Shown here piece by piece: positions 9,458-19,078 of a stretch of 41,777 nt of DNA. The stretch is from Marinomonas agarivorans (GTDB taxonomy: Bacteria; Pseudomonadota; Gammaproteobacteria; Pseudomonadales; Marinomonadaceae): NCBI GenBank assembly GCA_002173415.2, contig NHNK02000023.1, forward strand, positions 1-41,777, in the 5' to 3' direction. Position numbers and translations under genes: made by a program. The notes beneath the pieces are model-generated. The model was not told where the DNA came from and made no database searches. It was given only the letters and a program-made list of their open reading frames with translations. How positions within the stretch are numbered: the first letter of the stretch is position 1; each line of letters starts with the position of its first letter.

Positions 9458-11245
9458 TTAATTATCACGTCTAGGTCGACGGCTTTGATTTGGTCGCCCT
9501 CCTTCTCTACGGTTAGGAGGCCTTCTACCGCCACCATTAGAGCGTTGAGGTAATTTATCTAAAGACTCTAGCACTTTAACTTGGGCTCGCTGACCACAAA
9601 TTCTGGTCTTAGACAATTTTTCTAGCGCTGATTTTTTCATATCAGCAGGCAAGTCAACTGTGGCAAACTCTTCAAAAATTTCAATGTGACCAATATAGCG
9701 ACTGTCAATGTCCGCTTCGTTGGCAATAGCACCAACAATGTTGCCAGGCTTAACACCATCACGATAGCCAACATTCACAACATAACGCTGCATTTCAACA
9801 TCAGGACTGTCTTTTAATGGCATAGCATCAAGCGTCACCGGACGCTGTTTACGAGTACGATTCCTGTCACGATCACGATCTCTATCATCACGTCGTTCTC
9901 GACGCTCTTGGCGAACTTCCATTTCAGACAGCAATAATGGCGTTTTCCCTTGTGCCATATGAGCTAAAGCGGCTGCAACTTTTAATGGTTCTGCCTCATG
10001 CTCTTTTTGATATCCTTCCACTAACTCGATAAAAAAGTCGAGCTCTTCGTTATCAAGCGTATCAGTAATACGCTGTTTGAAGCGATTAATACGTTGAGTA
10101 TTGATATCCGACGCTGTAGGTAATTGCATCTTTTCAATGGGTTGACGTGTTGCTCTTTCTATCGCTTGTAGCATGCGACGCTCTCGGTGGGCAACAAACA
10201 AAATCGCTGTACCAGTACGGCCAGCTCTACCTGTACGGCCAATACGGTGAACATAAGACTCTGTGTCATAAGGGATGTCATAGTTAACAACATGACTGAC
10301 GCGCTCAACATCCAAACCTCGAGCCACAACATCAGTAGCAACAAGAATATCAATTTGACCTTTTTTGATACGCTCTACTGTACGCTCACGCAGGTTCTGA
10401 CTAATATCACCATTGAGTGCTTCACATGCATGGCCTCGTGCAGTTAACTTTTCAGCCAATTCAACTGTCGCTGCTTTGGTGCGCACAAAAATAATCATGC
10501 CATCGTGTTCGCCCATTTCTAAAATACGCGTTAGCGCATCCAGTTTGTGCAACCCACTTACTTGCCAATACTTTTGCGTGATTGAGGTGTTTGTTGATGT
10601 TTTTGTCGCTATTTTGACTTCTTTTGGTTGCTGTAAATGACGTTTTGCTACTTGTCTAATAACAGACGGCATGGTTGCCGAAAACAAAGCAATTTGACGT
10701 TGTTCTGGCGTATGCTCAAGAATCCATTCAACATCATCAATAAAGCCCATACGTAACATTTCGTCTGCTTCATCAAGAACGAGTGCTTTTAGCGTTTCTA
10801 GCTTTAGCGTACGACGACGAATATGATCCATAACTCGCCCTGGCGTACCAACAACAACTTGCACACCACGTCTTAATTGGCGTAATTGAGTGTCATAAGA
10901 CATGCCGCCATAAATAGGCAATACGTGAAAATGCGGAATATGGCGAGCATAACTTTGAAATGCTTCAGAAACTTGTATGGCTAACTCTCGTGTAGGGGCC
11001 AATACAAGCAATTGGGTTGACTTATCTTTAGGGTCAATACGTGACAGAAGAGGCAAAGCAAAAGCAGCTGTTTTACCTGTTCCTGTTTGAGCTTGACCTA
11101 GAAGATCATGACCCTCTAGAAGAAATGGAATACTTTGCGCTTGGATTGGAGATGGTTGTTCGTAACCTTGGTCGATTACGGCCTTTAATACATTCGGATC
11201 CAATCCCAATGTAGAAAAAGTAGGCTGAATATCAGCATCAGACAT
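9458..11245 (-). CDS. deaD: DeaD/CsdA-type DEAD-box RNA helicase
   Basis: ATP-dependent RNA helicase used in ribosome assembly and mRNA decay, usually important in the cold. The 595-residue protein has the complete core: Q motif (FSTLGLDP...PSPIQ), motif I AQTGTGKT (52-59), PTRELA, GG, TPGRV, DEAD (158-161), SAT, FVRTK, ATDVVARGLD and HRIGRTGRAGRTG. After the core come an Arg/Asp-rich stretch (RRDDRDRDRDRNR), a DbpA-type RNA-binding domain (MQRYVVNVGYRDGVKPGNIVG) and a basic Gly/Arg tail. The start MSDADIQP (ATG 11245) is preferred over TTG 11278 by homology. The upstream gap of about 220 bp suggests a long leader, as is known for csdA. Confidence 0.93.
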   Translation of the reverse strand: MSDADIQPTFSTLGLDPNVLKAVIDQGYEQPSPIQAQSIPFLLEGHDLLGQAQTGTGKTAAFALPLLSRIDPKDKSTQLLVLAPTRELAIQVSEAFQSYARHIPHFHVLPIYGGMSYDTQLRQLRRGVQVVVGTPGRVMDHIRRRTLKLETLKALVLDEADEMLRMGFIDDVEWILEHTPEQRQIALFSATMPSVIRQVAKRHLQQPKEVKIATKTSTNTSITQKYWQVSGLHKLDALTRILEMGEHDGMIIFVRTKAATVELAEKLTARGHACEALNGDISQNLRERTVERIKKGQIDILVATDVVARGLDVERVSHVVNYDIPYDTESYVHRIGRTGRAGRTGTAILFVAHRERRMLQAIERATRQPIEKMQLPTASDINTQRINRFKQRITDTLDNEELDFFIELVEGYQKEHEAEPLKVAAALAHMAQGKTPLLLSEMEVRQERRERRDDRDRDRDRNRTRKQRPVTLDAMPLKDSPDVEMQRYVVNVGYRDGVKPGNIVGAIANEADIDSRYIGHIEIFEEFATVDLPADMKKSALEKLSKTRICGQRAQVKVLESLDKLPQRSNGGGRRPPNRREGGRPNQSRRPRRDN

Positions 11246-11466
11246 GTATAAAAATACCTTTATTTTGGATGAGTACAACTGTACATTTTCGACTCAAATC
11301 CGGCGCCCTATTGGCTCATTACACGGTTTTGATATCGAATAGTGTGAGCGCTGTAAAATCCCGGAGAAATCGTGCGGCGTATCATACAGCAAAAGCTTGA
11401 TCTTCACCACAAAAGATTATAAACAAATATTCTCGACCTATTTAGAGTAGAGCGTAAAATCCGTTT

Positions 11467-12162
11467 CTACCACTCAATTCGACTTCCATCAAAATTCCAA
11501 AATTGGCCACTGGCCTCTAAATCTGCACATTCGATTACGGTAACCAATCCGCTTGCAGACACATCACTAGGAATTAGCGCATTTGGACCACCCATAGCAG
11601 TTTGAACCCAACCAGGATGCAGCGCCAACACACAAACATCATCATAAGATAGGTCTATCGCTAAACTTTTCGCTATCTGATTTAGGGCGGATTTTGAACT
11701 ACGGTATAGGTAGCCACCGCCGCTTGTATTATCTTCTATGCTACCCATCTTACTACTAATAAATACTAGTTTGCGTTCTTTCCCTTGCAACAGATTTGCA
11801 TAGAAGGTTCGAGTAACTTGATAAGGCGCAATTGTATTAGTTGTCAATACATCAAGCCATTCACTGGTTTTAATATCTTGAAAGTTAACACTTTTAGGGC
11901 CGTATACTCCTGCATTATTGACTATCCAATCAAAGGGAATATGTTTCCATTTCTGACTTAAGACGAACAACTGATCACTGTCCGTTACATCTAGATGCTC
12001 AACCGTTAAATTGCTATTTTTTTCGGCCAATCGCAATAAGGCGCTGGCCTTATCCGCATCACGATATGTTGCCCAGACGCATTCACCCTGCTGTAGTAAA
12101 TGCTTAACCAAAGACAGTCCGATCCCTCTTCCTGCACCAGTAACAAATACATTTCGAGCCAT
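11467..12162 (-). CDS. short-chain dehydrogenase/reductase
   Basis: A 231-residue cytosolic NAD(P)-dependent oxidoreductase of the classical SDR type. It has the Rossmann motif TGAGRGIG (8-15), a basic residue after beta-2 (TYRDADKA) that suggests NADPH, NNAGVYG, the catalytic Ser in FISSKMGS and YRSSK as the YxxxK pair, plus LHPGWVQTAMGG. The pattern resembles the CsgA/sniffer carbonyl reductase group. SD GGAAGG is 3-4 bases before ATG 12162. The substrate is unknown. Confidence 0.85.
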   Translation of the reverse strand: MARNVFVTGAGRGIGLSLVKHLLQQGECVWATYRDADKASALLRLAEKNSNLTVEHLDVTDSDQLFVLSQKWKHIPFDWIVNNAGVYGPKSVNFQDIKTSEWLDVLTTNTIAPYQVTRTFYANLLQGKERKLVFISSKMGSIEDNTSGGGYLYRSSKSALNQIAKSLAIDLSYDDVCVLALHPGWVQTAMGGPNALIPSDVSASGLVTVIECADLEASGQFWNFDGSRIEW

Positions 12163-12222
12163 TCACCTTCCCTCTCTTTGAATTATATAGATTCTTCCAT
12201 TAAGCAAGCTCTTTAACTATAG

Positions 12223-13293
12223 CTACTTTCCCAGCTTTTTTATTTGCTCTAGCGGAATTACAGGATTTTCAGTTTCTGGATGAGAGCCCAATATCAAGGC
12301 AATCCATCTTGTCTTTGGGTTTGATTCAAGAGCCAGCTTCACAATGATAGTAAGTGGAATTGATAGCAACATGCCGACCACACCAAAAACCCATCCCCAC
12401 AATAATAACGACAAAAACACAACCAGTGTTGACAGCCCCAAACCTTTTCCCATATAGCGAGGCTCAATCACGCTCCCCATGACAAGATTAATGGCAAAAT
12501 AACCAAAAGCAGTAAAACCAGCCTCAACAACCCCCAGCTGTACAAATGCCAACATAACTGCCGGAATAGCAGCAATCAGCGAACCAATATTAGGTACAAA
12601 ATTTAAAAAGAATGCTACCACGCCCCATAACACTGGGAAATCAACACCAATAAACCATAGCCATAAGCTAACTAGAAATCCTGTACCAATACTGACAAGG
12701 GTTTTTATGGCAAGATATCGATTTACAGCAACCGTAAATGATTGGAATTTCTTTAATGAACCAGATGCATCATCCATAGCTGCGGAAAGTTTTGCCGGAA
12801 AGTCAGCCGCTTCAAACAGAATAAAAACAACCGTCATCAAAACCAAGAACAAATTCGTTAGCACACCACCCAAGCTACTTAATGTATTTGCAACCATTTG
12901 CATCAATAAACTGGGATCAAAATGCTCTCTTATTTTTTCGGCGGAAATTGATAGCCCCAGATTATTTAGCATACTAATAATTTCTCCCAGCTCACTCCCC
13001 AAGCTTGCGCGGTACGTCGGAAGTTGCTCATAAAAAGCATCCAAAGAACTGCCAACAAAAATACCAAGCGACCCGATACTAAAAACAATCAATAAAATGA
13101 CAATAAGGACAGCCAACCAAATTGGCACTTTATGATGAGTTAACCAAGAAAGAAAAGGTGCACAGATAATGGCAATAAACATCGACAGCATAAAAGGCAC
13201 AACAATTTCAGATGCCGCCTTCAAGCCTGCAATTATAACAATAATGGCCGCAAAACCGACTAGAAAAAAAGCCCCCTTATGCGTATCAGCCAT
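12223..13293 (-). CDS. AI-2E family transporter (PF01594)
   Basis: A 356-residue polytopic inner-membrane protein with about eight helices of the AI-2E/TqsA/PerM superfamily. Typical segments are SMFIAIICAPFLSWL near the N-terminus, the long amphipathic loop between helices 3 and 4 (about 75-140), FFLNFVPNIGSLIAAIPAVMLA, and the C-terminal EPRYMGKGLGLSTLVVFLSLLLWGWVFGVVGMLLSIPLT signature split over two helices. Some family members export signals such as AI-2, others exchange ions; which applies here is open. ATG 13293 follows a GGGGGAG by only three bases; TTG 13296 is the other option. Confidence 0.85.
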   Translation of the reverse strand: MADTHKGAFFLVGFAAIIVIIAGLKAASEIVVPFMLSMFIAIICAPFLSWLTHHKVPIWLAVLIVILLIVFSIGSLGIFVGSSLDAFYEQLPTYRASLGSELGEIISMLNNLGLSISAEKIREHFDPSLLMQMVANTLSSLGGVLTNLFLVLMTVVFILFEAADFPAKLSAAMDDASGSLKKFQSFTVAVNRYLAIKTLVSIGTGFLVSLWLWFIGVDFPVLWGVVAFFLNFVPNIGSLIAAIPAVMLAFVQLGVVEAGFTAFGYFAINLVMGSVIEPRYMGKGLGLSTLVVFLSLLLWGWVFGVVGMLLSIPLTIIVKLALESNPKTRWIALILGSHPETENPVIPLEQIKKLGK

Positions 13294-13387
13294 CAACTCC
13301 CCCTACACTATTTACATTAATTATTCGAATATTAGCCACATAGATATTATGCGCTCATGACATTGGCATTAGTTACATGAGCATTAA

Positions 13388-14833
13388 CTACATGGGATAG
13401 ATACTTTGCCCATAGTCTGCCAAATCCTGCAACATTATCTGTTGAGTCTTCGTTAACTCAGGGTTTTGTGCAATCTGGTTGAGACGCTCAAAATAACGAT
13501 CCATAGAAATACTACCACCATCTTCCGACAACAAACGATACGAACGATATTCTTCCCACGCCTGTCGCTGACTTTCTGTCAATTGATCGGGAAAGTTGCG
13601 CCCAATATACCGCATTAGCATCTCATCCAAACGTCTATCGTCAAACGAAATTGACAGCTCGGATAACAAATCAGACGAAGTATTGCGTATCAACTGCATT
13701 CTTTCTTTATCGTCTTTTGAGAAAAAGCCGCCTGAATACAACATTAGATCAGGGTCTTTTTCTATTTGTTTATGTTCTTGCATAAACACTTGGCTTATTT
13801 TACTCGCCAGCCCTGAGTAGCTTTTCAGCTTAGCGAGATTCTCTCGACAAACATCGCCATCTAAACCTAGTCGATTCACAACCTGAGCATCCTTTAAAAA
13901 AGCCGCAGGTGCAACCGCCGGACTACGGTTATAGTGCAATGTCTTCAAAGGTAGTCTAGCTAGCTCTCCAAGTTCTTCTGTAGCAGTAAATACTCTGTGT
14001 CGAATTTCTTCAACAGACAAGTCAATAAGAGGTTGAGCATCCGTCATTAAGTCGTAGACAATCACGCCGTTTTTATTCGTTGGATGAGCGGCAAGCGGCG
14101 CCACAAAAGCAGAGAAATGCTTTTGAACACCAAACATGCCAGAGATATGCAAAAATGGCTTCATTCGATAAGGATCAATAAATTGCTGTAGTTCAGCCTT
14201 TTGGCGCATTTTAAAGTAGTAATCAAATAATTTTGGATGGGTTTCCTTTATCAGTTTTGCGATTGCAATGGTGCCATAAACATCGGACAACGCATCGTGA
14301 GCTTGCTCATGAGCTATTCCATTTGCTTTGGTTAAATCTTCTAATTTAAAAGAAGGTTGGCCATCCTCACGCACCGGCCATTTAATACCATCAGGGCGCA
14401 TGGCGTAACAAAGACGAACTAAATCGATAACATCCCAGCGCGAACAATTGTTTTGCCATTCTCTTGCATATGGATCAATAAAATTTCGATAAAAGCTGTG
14501 TCGCACCACTTCATCATCAAATCGAATGGTGTTGTAGCCTAAAGCACAAGTTCCAGGCTGAGAGAGTTCCATTTCTATTCTTGCCAGAAACTCCGTCTCT
14601 AAATACCCCTCTCGATTTGCATCTTGTGGGCTAATCCCTGTCAGCAAACAAGCCTCAGGATGAGGTAAAGTATCATCTGCCAATTTGCAGTACATCATAA
14701 TTGGCTCACCTATCTGATTAAAATTCAGATCAGTGCGAATACCAGCAAATTGCATAGGCCTGTCTCTAACTGGATCAATACCTGTTGTTTCAAAATCAAA
14801 CCAAAAAAATGAGCTAGGAAGAGGTTCAGGCAC
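13388..14833 (-). CDS. sbcB: SbcB, exodeoxyribonuclease I
   Basis: 3'-to-5' exonuclease on single-stranded DNA acting in repair and recombination. The 481-residue length matches the family. The N-terminal DEDDh exonuclease domain begins FWFDFETTGIDP (D13 and E15), followed by the YNTIRFDDEVVRHSFYRN segment and HDALSDV (HxxxxD), then the SH3-like and C-terminal helical domains with LRYIGRNFP-like text (MRYIGRNFPDQL). It is divergent from the SEC-C gene, with 115 bp between. No terminator is seen after it before the AI-2E gene. Confidence 0.95.
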   Translation of the reverse strand: MPEPLPSSFFWFDFETTGIDPVRDRPMQFAGIRTDLNFNQIGEPIMMYCKLADDTLPHPEACLLTGISPQDANREGYLETEFLARIEMELSQPGTCALGYNTIRFDDEVVRHSFYRNFIDPYAREWQNNCSRWDVIDLVRLCYAMRPDGIKWPVREDGQPSFKLEDLTKANGIAHEQAHDALSDVYGTIAIAKLIKETHPKLFDYYFKMRQKAELQQFIDPYRMKPFLHISGMFGVQKHFSAFVAPLAAHPTNKNGVIVYDLMTDAQPLIDLSVEEIRHRVFTATEELGELARLPLKTLHYNRSPAVAPAAFLKDAQVVNRLGLDGDVCRENLAKLKSYSGLASKISQVFMQEHKQIEKDPDLMLYSGGFFSKDDKERMQLIRNTSSDLLSELSISFDDRRLDEMLMRYIGRNFPDQLTESQRQAWEEYRSYRLLSEDGGSISMDRYFERLNQIAQNPELTKTQQIMLQDLADYGQSIYPM

Positions 14834-14948
14834 AATTTTTCCCTACATATCAACAAATAAATCGGTATTATAACCACCTAAAGCAAATATATAACCATAA
14901 CAACTGATCTTAGTTATAAAATCAAAACAGGATAGAGAGCGTTTGAAT

Positions 14949-15452
14949 ATGACAACACCTGCGAAGTGCCCTTGCGGCAGTGATTTACTTTATGATGCAT
15001 GCTGTGGCGTTTTTCATAACACTTCTGTCACAGCACCAACCGCAGAAGCTCTTATGCGATCTCGTTACAGTGCTTTTTACCTTAAAAACTTCAATTACAT
15101 TGAAAGTACACAACAACTCCCAGACGCCCCCGACCAAAGCGCTCAAGACATAAAAGAAGCGAATGAAACAACCCAGTGGTTAAAATTAGAAGTACTAGAA
15201 ACAATAGGAGGCCAAGAGCAAGACGAAGAAGGAATGGTAGCCTTTTCTGCGCATTTTAAAGAGGGTCGTCATACAGGCAAACTACAAGAACGTTCTCTTT
15301 TTAAAAAAGTAAACAATCAATGGTTTTATATTTCAGGTGAACATGAAGTAAAACAACAGACACCACTTGTTACTCCAGCAGAGATGAAATTAGGCCGTAA
15401 TGAACCATGCCATTGTGGTTCTGGTAAAAAATTTAAAAAATGCTGCGGTTAA
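14949..15452 (+). CDS. YchJ-like SEC-C motif protein (UPF0225)
   Basis: A 167-residue soluble protein with a zinc-binding SEC-C motif at each end (CPCGSDLLYDACCGVFH and EPCHCGSGKKFKKCCG) around an NTF2-like YchJ middle domain (TAEALMRSRYSAFYLKNFNYIESTQ, residues ~33-120). The role is unknown; SEC-C motifs often mediate protein or ribosome contacts. ATG 14949 is preferred over TTG 14943 because GAGAG is 9 bases upstream. Confidence 0.88.
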   Translation: MTTPAKCPCGSDLLYDACCGVFHNTSVTAPTAEALMRSRYSAFYLKNFNYIESTQQLPDAPDQSAQDIKEANETTQWLKLEVLETIGGQEQDEEGMVAFSAHFKEGRHTGKLQERSLFKKVNNQWFYISGEHEVKQQTPLVTPAEMKLGRNEPCHCGSGKKFKKCCG

Positions 15453-15783
15453 AAAACACCAAGAAAACCAATCTACCTTCACAAACGGCTACACACAAAG
15501 CAGAGGCGTGAAAAGTATTTTACGCAATGAATTTTGTACGATAATTTTGTGCAATAAAAAGTATCGCCATAAAATAAAAACTATGTTTCACTACAGTGCT
15601 GAAATACGAGTGAAAAAAGTAGCATTACTTTTTTCAGCAAGAGTATGTATAAGGTCTATAGTTTAATGTAGCTGCTAATATTTAGCCTTTTTAAGCTGTT
15701 ATTAAATGTAGAACTTATTGCAACTCTTGGTATTAAAAACCAGAAGTCGCTATAAAAAACTTGATGTAGGAGAAGAGCAAATT
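15453..15783 (+). other. 331-bp gap before the TAXI transporter
   Basis: No credible gene is seen. It contains a near-perfect A/T-rich inverted repeat (15611-15636) and a possible sigma-70 promoter (TTGGTA 15727-15732, 18-bp spacer, TATAAA 15751-15756) leading into the TAXI binding-protein gene. Confidence 0.4.
15611..15636. repeat. perfect 11-bp inverted repeat, 4-nt loop
   Basis: TGAAAAAAGTA (15611-15621) and TACTTTTTTCA (15626-15636) are exact reverse complements around GCAT. It could be an operator or a hairpin in the leader of the TAXI operon. It is not a standard terminator, because its T-run is inside the stem. Confidence 0.6.
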
Positions 15784-16815
15784 ATGAAAGCCAATCTTAA
15801 GAAAGCGTTTCTAAAAAGTGTAATAACAATAACCAGTGCTACAACACTGACATTTGCTGCAAACGCCGCTCTCGCTGGCGAAAATTATATTCTAGCTACA
15901 GCATCAACTGGTGGAACTTACTACCCTGTAGGTGTGGCTCTTGCCTCTCTAACAAAAGTAAAAGTTGAACCCAAACATGGTTTTTCTCTATCTGCTATTA
16001 GTTCTGCAGGATCAGGCGAAAACGTCAAATTATTACGTGAAAACCAAGCTCAATTTGCTATTTTACAAGGCCTTTACGGTGCTTGGGCATGGAATGGAGA
16101 AGGACAACTAGCTAAACAAGGTAAGCAAGAAGATTTACGCTCAGTTTCCATGCTTTGGCAAAATGTTGAGCACTTCACAATTAAGTCTGATTTAGTGAAA
16201 ACAGGAACTGTTGCTGACTTAGCGACCTTCGAAAAAGGCAACAATAAGTTTTCTATCGGTAAGAAAAATTCTGGTACTGAAGGTTCAGGTCGTCAACTAC
16301 TGAAAGGCTTAGGTATCGAAACCGATAAATTTAACCTAGCGTACATGGGATATGGTGGTAGTGCTAGCGCTCTACAAAACGGCACTATAGATGGAATGAA
16401 TATTCCTGCCGGTGCTCCAGTTAGTGCAATTACTCGTGCTTTTGCAGCTCTTGGCGACAAAATCACAGTACTCGATTTCACTGATGAACAGATGAAGCAA
16501 GCTAACGGTAACTATAAACTATGGACTCGTTATGTTATCCCTGCCAACACATACCCAAGTCAAACAAAAGCAATCAATACTGTTGCCCAACCTAACTTTT
16601 TAGCTTCTCGCGCTGACCTTCCAGAAGAAGAAGTTTATATTTTAACCAAAAGTATTTACGAAAACCTTCCTTACTTGAGCGCAATTCATAAAGCAACAGC
16701 AGTGATGGCAATAGAAAAAGCAATTGCAGGCCTTCCTATGCCATTGCACCCAGGTGCTGCTCGTTACTATAAGGAACAAGGAATCAATATTCCTGCTCAC
16801 TTGATAGCGAAGTAA
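15784..16815 (+). CDS. TAXI family TRAP transporter solute-binding protein
   Basis: A 343-residue periplasmic binding protein that delivers its ligand to the TRAP permease encoded next. It has an N-terminal signal peptide (Lys-rich start, hydrophobic core, cleavage near ANAALAG, about residue 30). The mature protein begins with the TAXI hallmark ILATASTGGTYYPVGVALA, followed by GSGENVKLLRENQAQFAILQG, GKKNSGTEGSGRQLLKGLG and ALQNGTIDGMNIPAGAP. ATG 15784 is chosen over the in-frame TTG at 15718 because it has AGGAG upstream and exposes the signal peptide. The ligand is not predictable; characterised TAXI proteins bind organic acids or amino acids such as glutamate. Confidence 0.93.
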   Translation: MKANLKKAFLKSVITITSATTLTFAANAALAGENYILATASTGGTYYPVGVALASLTKVKVEPKHGFSLSAISSAGSGENVKLLRENQAQFAILQGLYGAWAWNGEGQLAKQGKQEDLRSVSMLWQNVEHFTIKSDLVKTGTVADLATFEKGNNKFSIGKKNSGTEGSGRQLLKGLGIETDKFNLAYMGYGGSASALQNGTIDGMNIPAGAPVSAITRAFAALGDKITVLDFTDEQMKQANGNYKLWTRYVIPANTYPSQTKAINTVAQPNFLASRADLPEEEVYILTKSIYENLPYLSAIHKATAVMAIEKAIAGLPMPLHPGAARYYKEQGINIPAHLIAK

Positions 16816-16824
16816 TAAAATAAA

Positions 16825-16847
16825 ACTAATCAATCGTTTTGATTAGT
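16825..16847 (+). terminator. intercistronic hairpin after the TAXI binding-protein gene
   Basis: A 9-bp perfect stem ACTAATCAA (16825-16833)/TTGATTAGT (16839-16847), starting 10 bp past the stop codon. There is no U-run after it, so it may protect the 3' end of the binding-protein mRNA rather than terminate. Confidence 0.45.
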
Positions 16848-16861
16848 TGTTGTCATACCCC

Positions 16862-16893
16862 AAAGCCGCTACTTTAATTAAACTAGCGGCTTT
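16862..16893 (+). terminator. probable leaky terminator between TAXI binding protein and permease genes
   Basis: AAAGCCGCTA (16862-16871) pairs with TAGCGGCTTT (16884-16893) over a 12-nt loop, followed by ACTTTTCTTT. It is the second hairpin in the 140-bp gap. The two together are suited to making more binding protein than permease. Confidence 0.6.
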
Positions 16894-16955
16894 ACTTTTC
16901 TTTATCTTATTCAGTGATAAGAATGTATTTTTGCAATAAATAGTAAGGCTTTATT

Positions 16956-19067
16956 ATGGATCCAGTTAGCGACGCGGATATTAATGAAAAACTCAAAGAG
17001 TTTGAGGTTAAAAACAGAGATACAAAACCTATTAATACAGCCATTTATTTTATTGGTATTTTTCTCGCTATTTGTCATATATATATTAATACCATTGGTA
17101 CATTGCCTGAGCTGTTTGTATCTGCTTTTCATTTTTCAGGCTTTGGTATTATGTGTCTTTTACTGCTACCTGCACATCAAAAGTTGCTTCACAGTAAGGG
17201 CGCGCTGCTCATTGATTTCTTGCTAATTGCAATTCTCTTATTACTTCCTGCTTATATACTACTTTTTGAAGACGCACTTTATGAGCGAGGAACGGTATTT
17301 TCTACCAGTGACTGGGTTGTTTCTGCTTTAGCTGTCATATTGTCTTTAGAACTAATTCGACGTACAACTGGCTGGTTTATCCCTACTCTTATTGTAATAG
17401 CCTTAAGCTATGTGGTTCTCTGGGGAAGTTTTATTAGTGGGCCCTTTTCTTTCCCTGGTTTATCACCTGAAACACTTTTGTATCGCAGTTTTTTTAGCAG
17501 TGACGGGATGTTTGGCTCCATTTCACGAATTTCATGGAGCTTTGTCTTCATGTTTATTCTATTCGGCGCTTTCCTTGTAAAATCTGGTGCTGGCGAGTTT
17601 ATTATTGATTTGTCTCGTGCGGCAGCTAGCAAGATGATTGGTGGCCCAGGGTTTGTAGCAGTACTTGGTTCTGGTTTAATGGGATCCGTTTCTGGTTCCT
17701 CTGTTGCCAATACCGTGTCGACAGGTGTGATTACTATTCCATTAATGCAAAAAGCTGGCTTTCCAGCTCGTTTTGCCGCAGGTATAGAAGCGGCTGCATC
17801 AACGGGTGGTCAGTTGATGCCCCCTGTAATGGGGGCCGGAGCTTTTATTATGGCTTCTTACACACAAGTGTCTTATGTCACTATCATTAGTGTTGCAGCC
17901 ATTCCTGCCCTACTTTACTTTCTTTCTGTTGGTTTTTTTGTTCGTGTTGAAGCAAAACGCAGCAATGTAGTACAAACATCAGCAGATAATGATTCAATTA
18001 CTACAGTATTAAAAAGTGGTTGGCACCACATTTTACCTCTTGGTGGTCTTGTCACTATGTTGATAATGGGATTCACGCCAACCTATGCTGCTGGCTTTGC
18101 CATCCTTATTGTGATCGCCTCTTCTTGGTTATCAAAGCATCATAAAATGTTTGTTTTCGAAGTATTCGAAGCGATGGCTCAAGGTGCTAAAAATATGTCA
18201 AGTACAGCAGTCCTGCTTGTTGGCATAGGCTTAATTGTTAATGTGATCAGTACTACAGGTGTTGGCAATACATTCTCACTAATGATTGCTAGTTGGTCCG
18301 GCGGTAGCTTACTGTTTACTATATTCTTAGTCGCACTTGCTTCATTGATTCTTGGTATGGGTTTACCTGTTACAGCATCTTATATCGTACTTGCTACACT
18401 CTCTGCGCCAGCACTTTATGACTTAATGGCAGCTAATCAACTGCTTGATTTATTGGTATCAGGACAAATTTCTGAAGCAGTTACACCAATTCTTATGTTG
18501 ATTGACCCAAGTGCTGTTAGCCAATTAGCACAAGGCGGTTTATCACTGGAACAAGCATCTACATTAATATCCCAAATCCCACCTGACTTGAAGGATATGA
18601 TTTACAACCAAGTATTAGGTGCTGAAGCCATTGCTATGATTCTGGTTGCTGCGCATATGATCATATTCTGGCTTTCTCAAGACAGTAATGTTACACCACC
18701 AGTTTGTCTCACCGCATTTGCAGCGGCTGCTATTGCAAAAACACCGCCTATGCGTACAGGTGTAACCGCATGGAAATTGGCAAAAGGCCTTTATATTGTT
18801 CCTGTTATGATGGCTTACACACCTTTAATTGGTGGTGATTTTGAAACCTTATTACGTTTAACCATCTTTGGTATTTTTGGGCTTTATGCTTTTGTTGCTG
18901 TTATGGAAGGGTATTTAGAAGACAGATTAAACATAGCCACCAGAGGCCTTATGTTAGTTGCCACTCTTGCCATGTTATGGCCCGACTTACATATTGGTAT
19001 CCAGCTTGCTGGGTTAGTCACATTTTTGGCTGTATTCATATCTGGTTACAAAAATTATCGCATATAA
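16956..19067 (+). CDS. TAXI-type TRAP transporter fused permease (DctQM fusion)
   Basis: A 703-residue inner-membrane permease in which the small (DctQ-like, about four helices, residues ~35-150) and large (DctM-like) subunits are fused, as is usual for TAXI systems. Seen are GSGLMGSVSGSSVANTVSTG, AGFPARFAAGIEAAASTGGQLMPPVMGAGAF, LGMGLPVTASYIVLATLSAPAL, SNVTPPVCLTAFAAAAIAKTPPMRTG and the helix ending YTPLIGG, all hallmark large-subunit segments. It imports solute with a Na+ or H+ gradient, using the binding protein from the gene upstream. A bidirectional terminator closes the operon. Confidence 0.95.
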   Translation: MDPVSDADINEKLKEFEVKNRDTKPINTAIYFIGIFLAICHIYINTIGTLPELFVSAFHFSGFGIMCLLLLPAHQKLLHSKGALLIDFLLIAILLLLPAYILLFEDALYERGTVFSTSDWVVSALAVILSLELIRRTTGWFIPTLIVIALSYVVLWGSFISGPFSFPGLSPETLLYRSFFSSDGMFGSISRISWSFVFMFILFGAFLVKSGAGEFIIDLSRAAASKMIGGPGFVAVLGSGLMGSVSGSSVANTVSTGVITIPLMQKAGFPARFAAGIEAAASTGGQLMPPVMGAGAFIMASYTQVSYVTIISVAAIPALLYFLSVGFFVRVEAKRSNVVQTSADNDSITTVLKSGWHHILPLGGLVTMLIMGFTPTYAAGFAILIVIASSWLSKHHKMFVFEVFEAMAQGAKNMSSTAVLLVGIGLIVNVISTTGVGNTFSLMIASWSGGSLLFTIFLVALASLILGMGLPVTASYIVLATLSAPALYDLMAANQLLDLLVSGQISEAVTPILMLIDPSAVSQLAQGGLSLEQASTLISQIPPDLKDMIYNQVLGAEAIAMILVAAHMIIFWLSQDSNVTPPVCLTAFAAAAIAKTPPMRTGVTAWKLAKGLYIVPVMMAYTPLIGGDFETLLRLTIFGIFGLYAFVAVMEGYLEDRLNIATRGLMLVATLAMLWPDLHIGIQLAGLVTFLAVFISGYKNYRI

Positions 19068-19078
19068 TATTTACCAAC

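Noticed and set aside
10187-10447. Open frames opposite deaD, htpG, pyrC, proS and other genes
   Set aside because: They lie fully within strongly conserved genes on the other strand and have no recognisable family features.
15400-15666. 88-codon open frame after the SEC-C gene
   Set aside because: It starts inside the SEC-C gene in another frame, has no good SD and reads as random composition.
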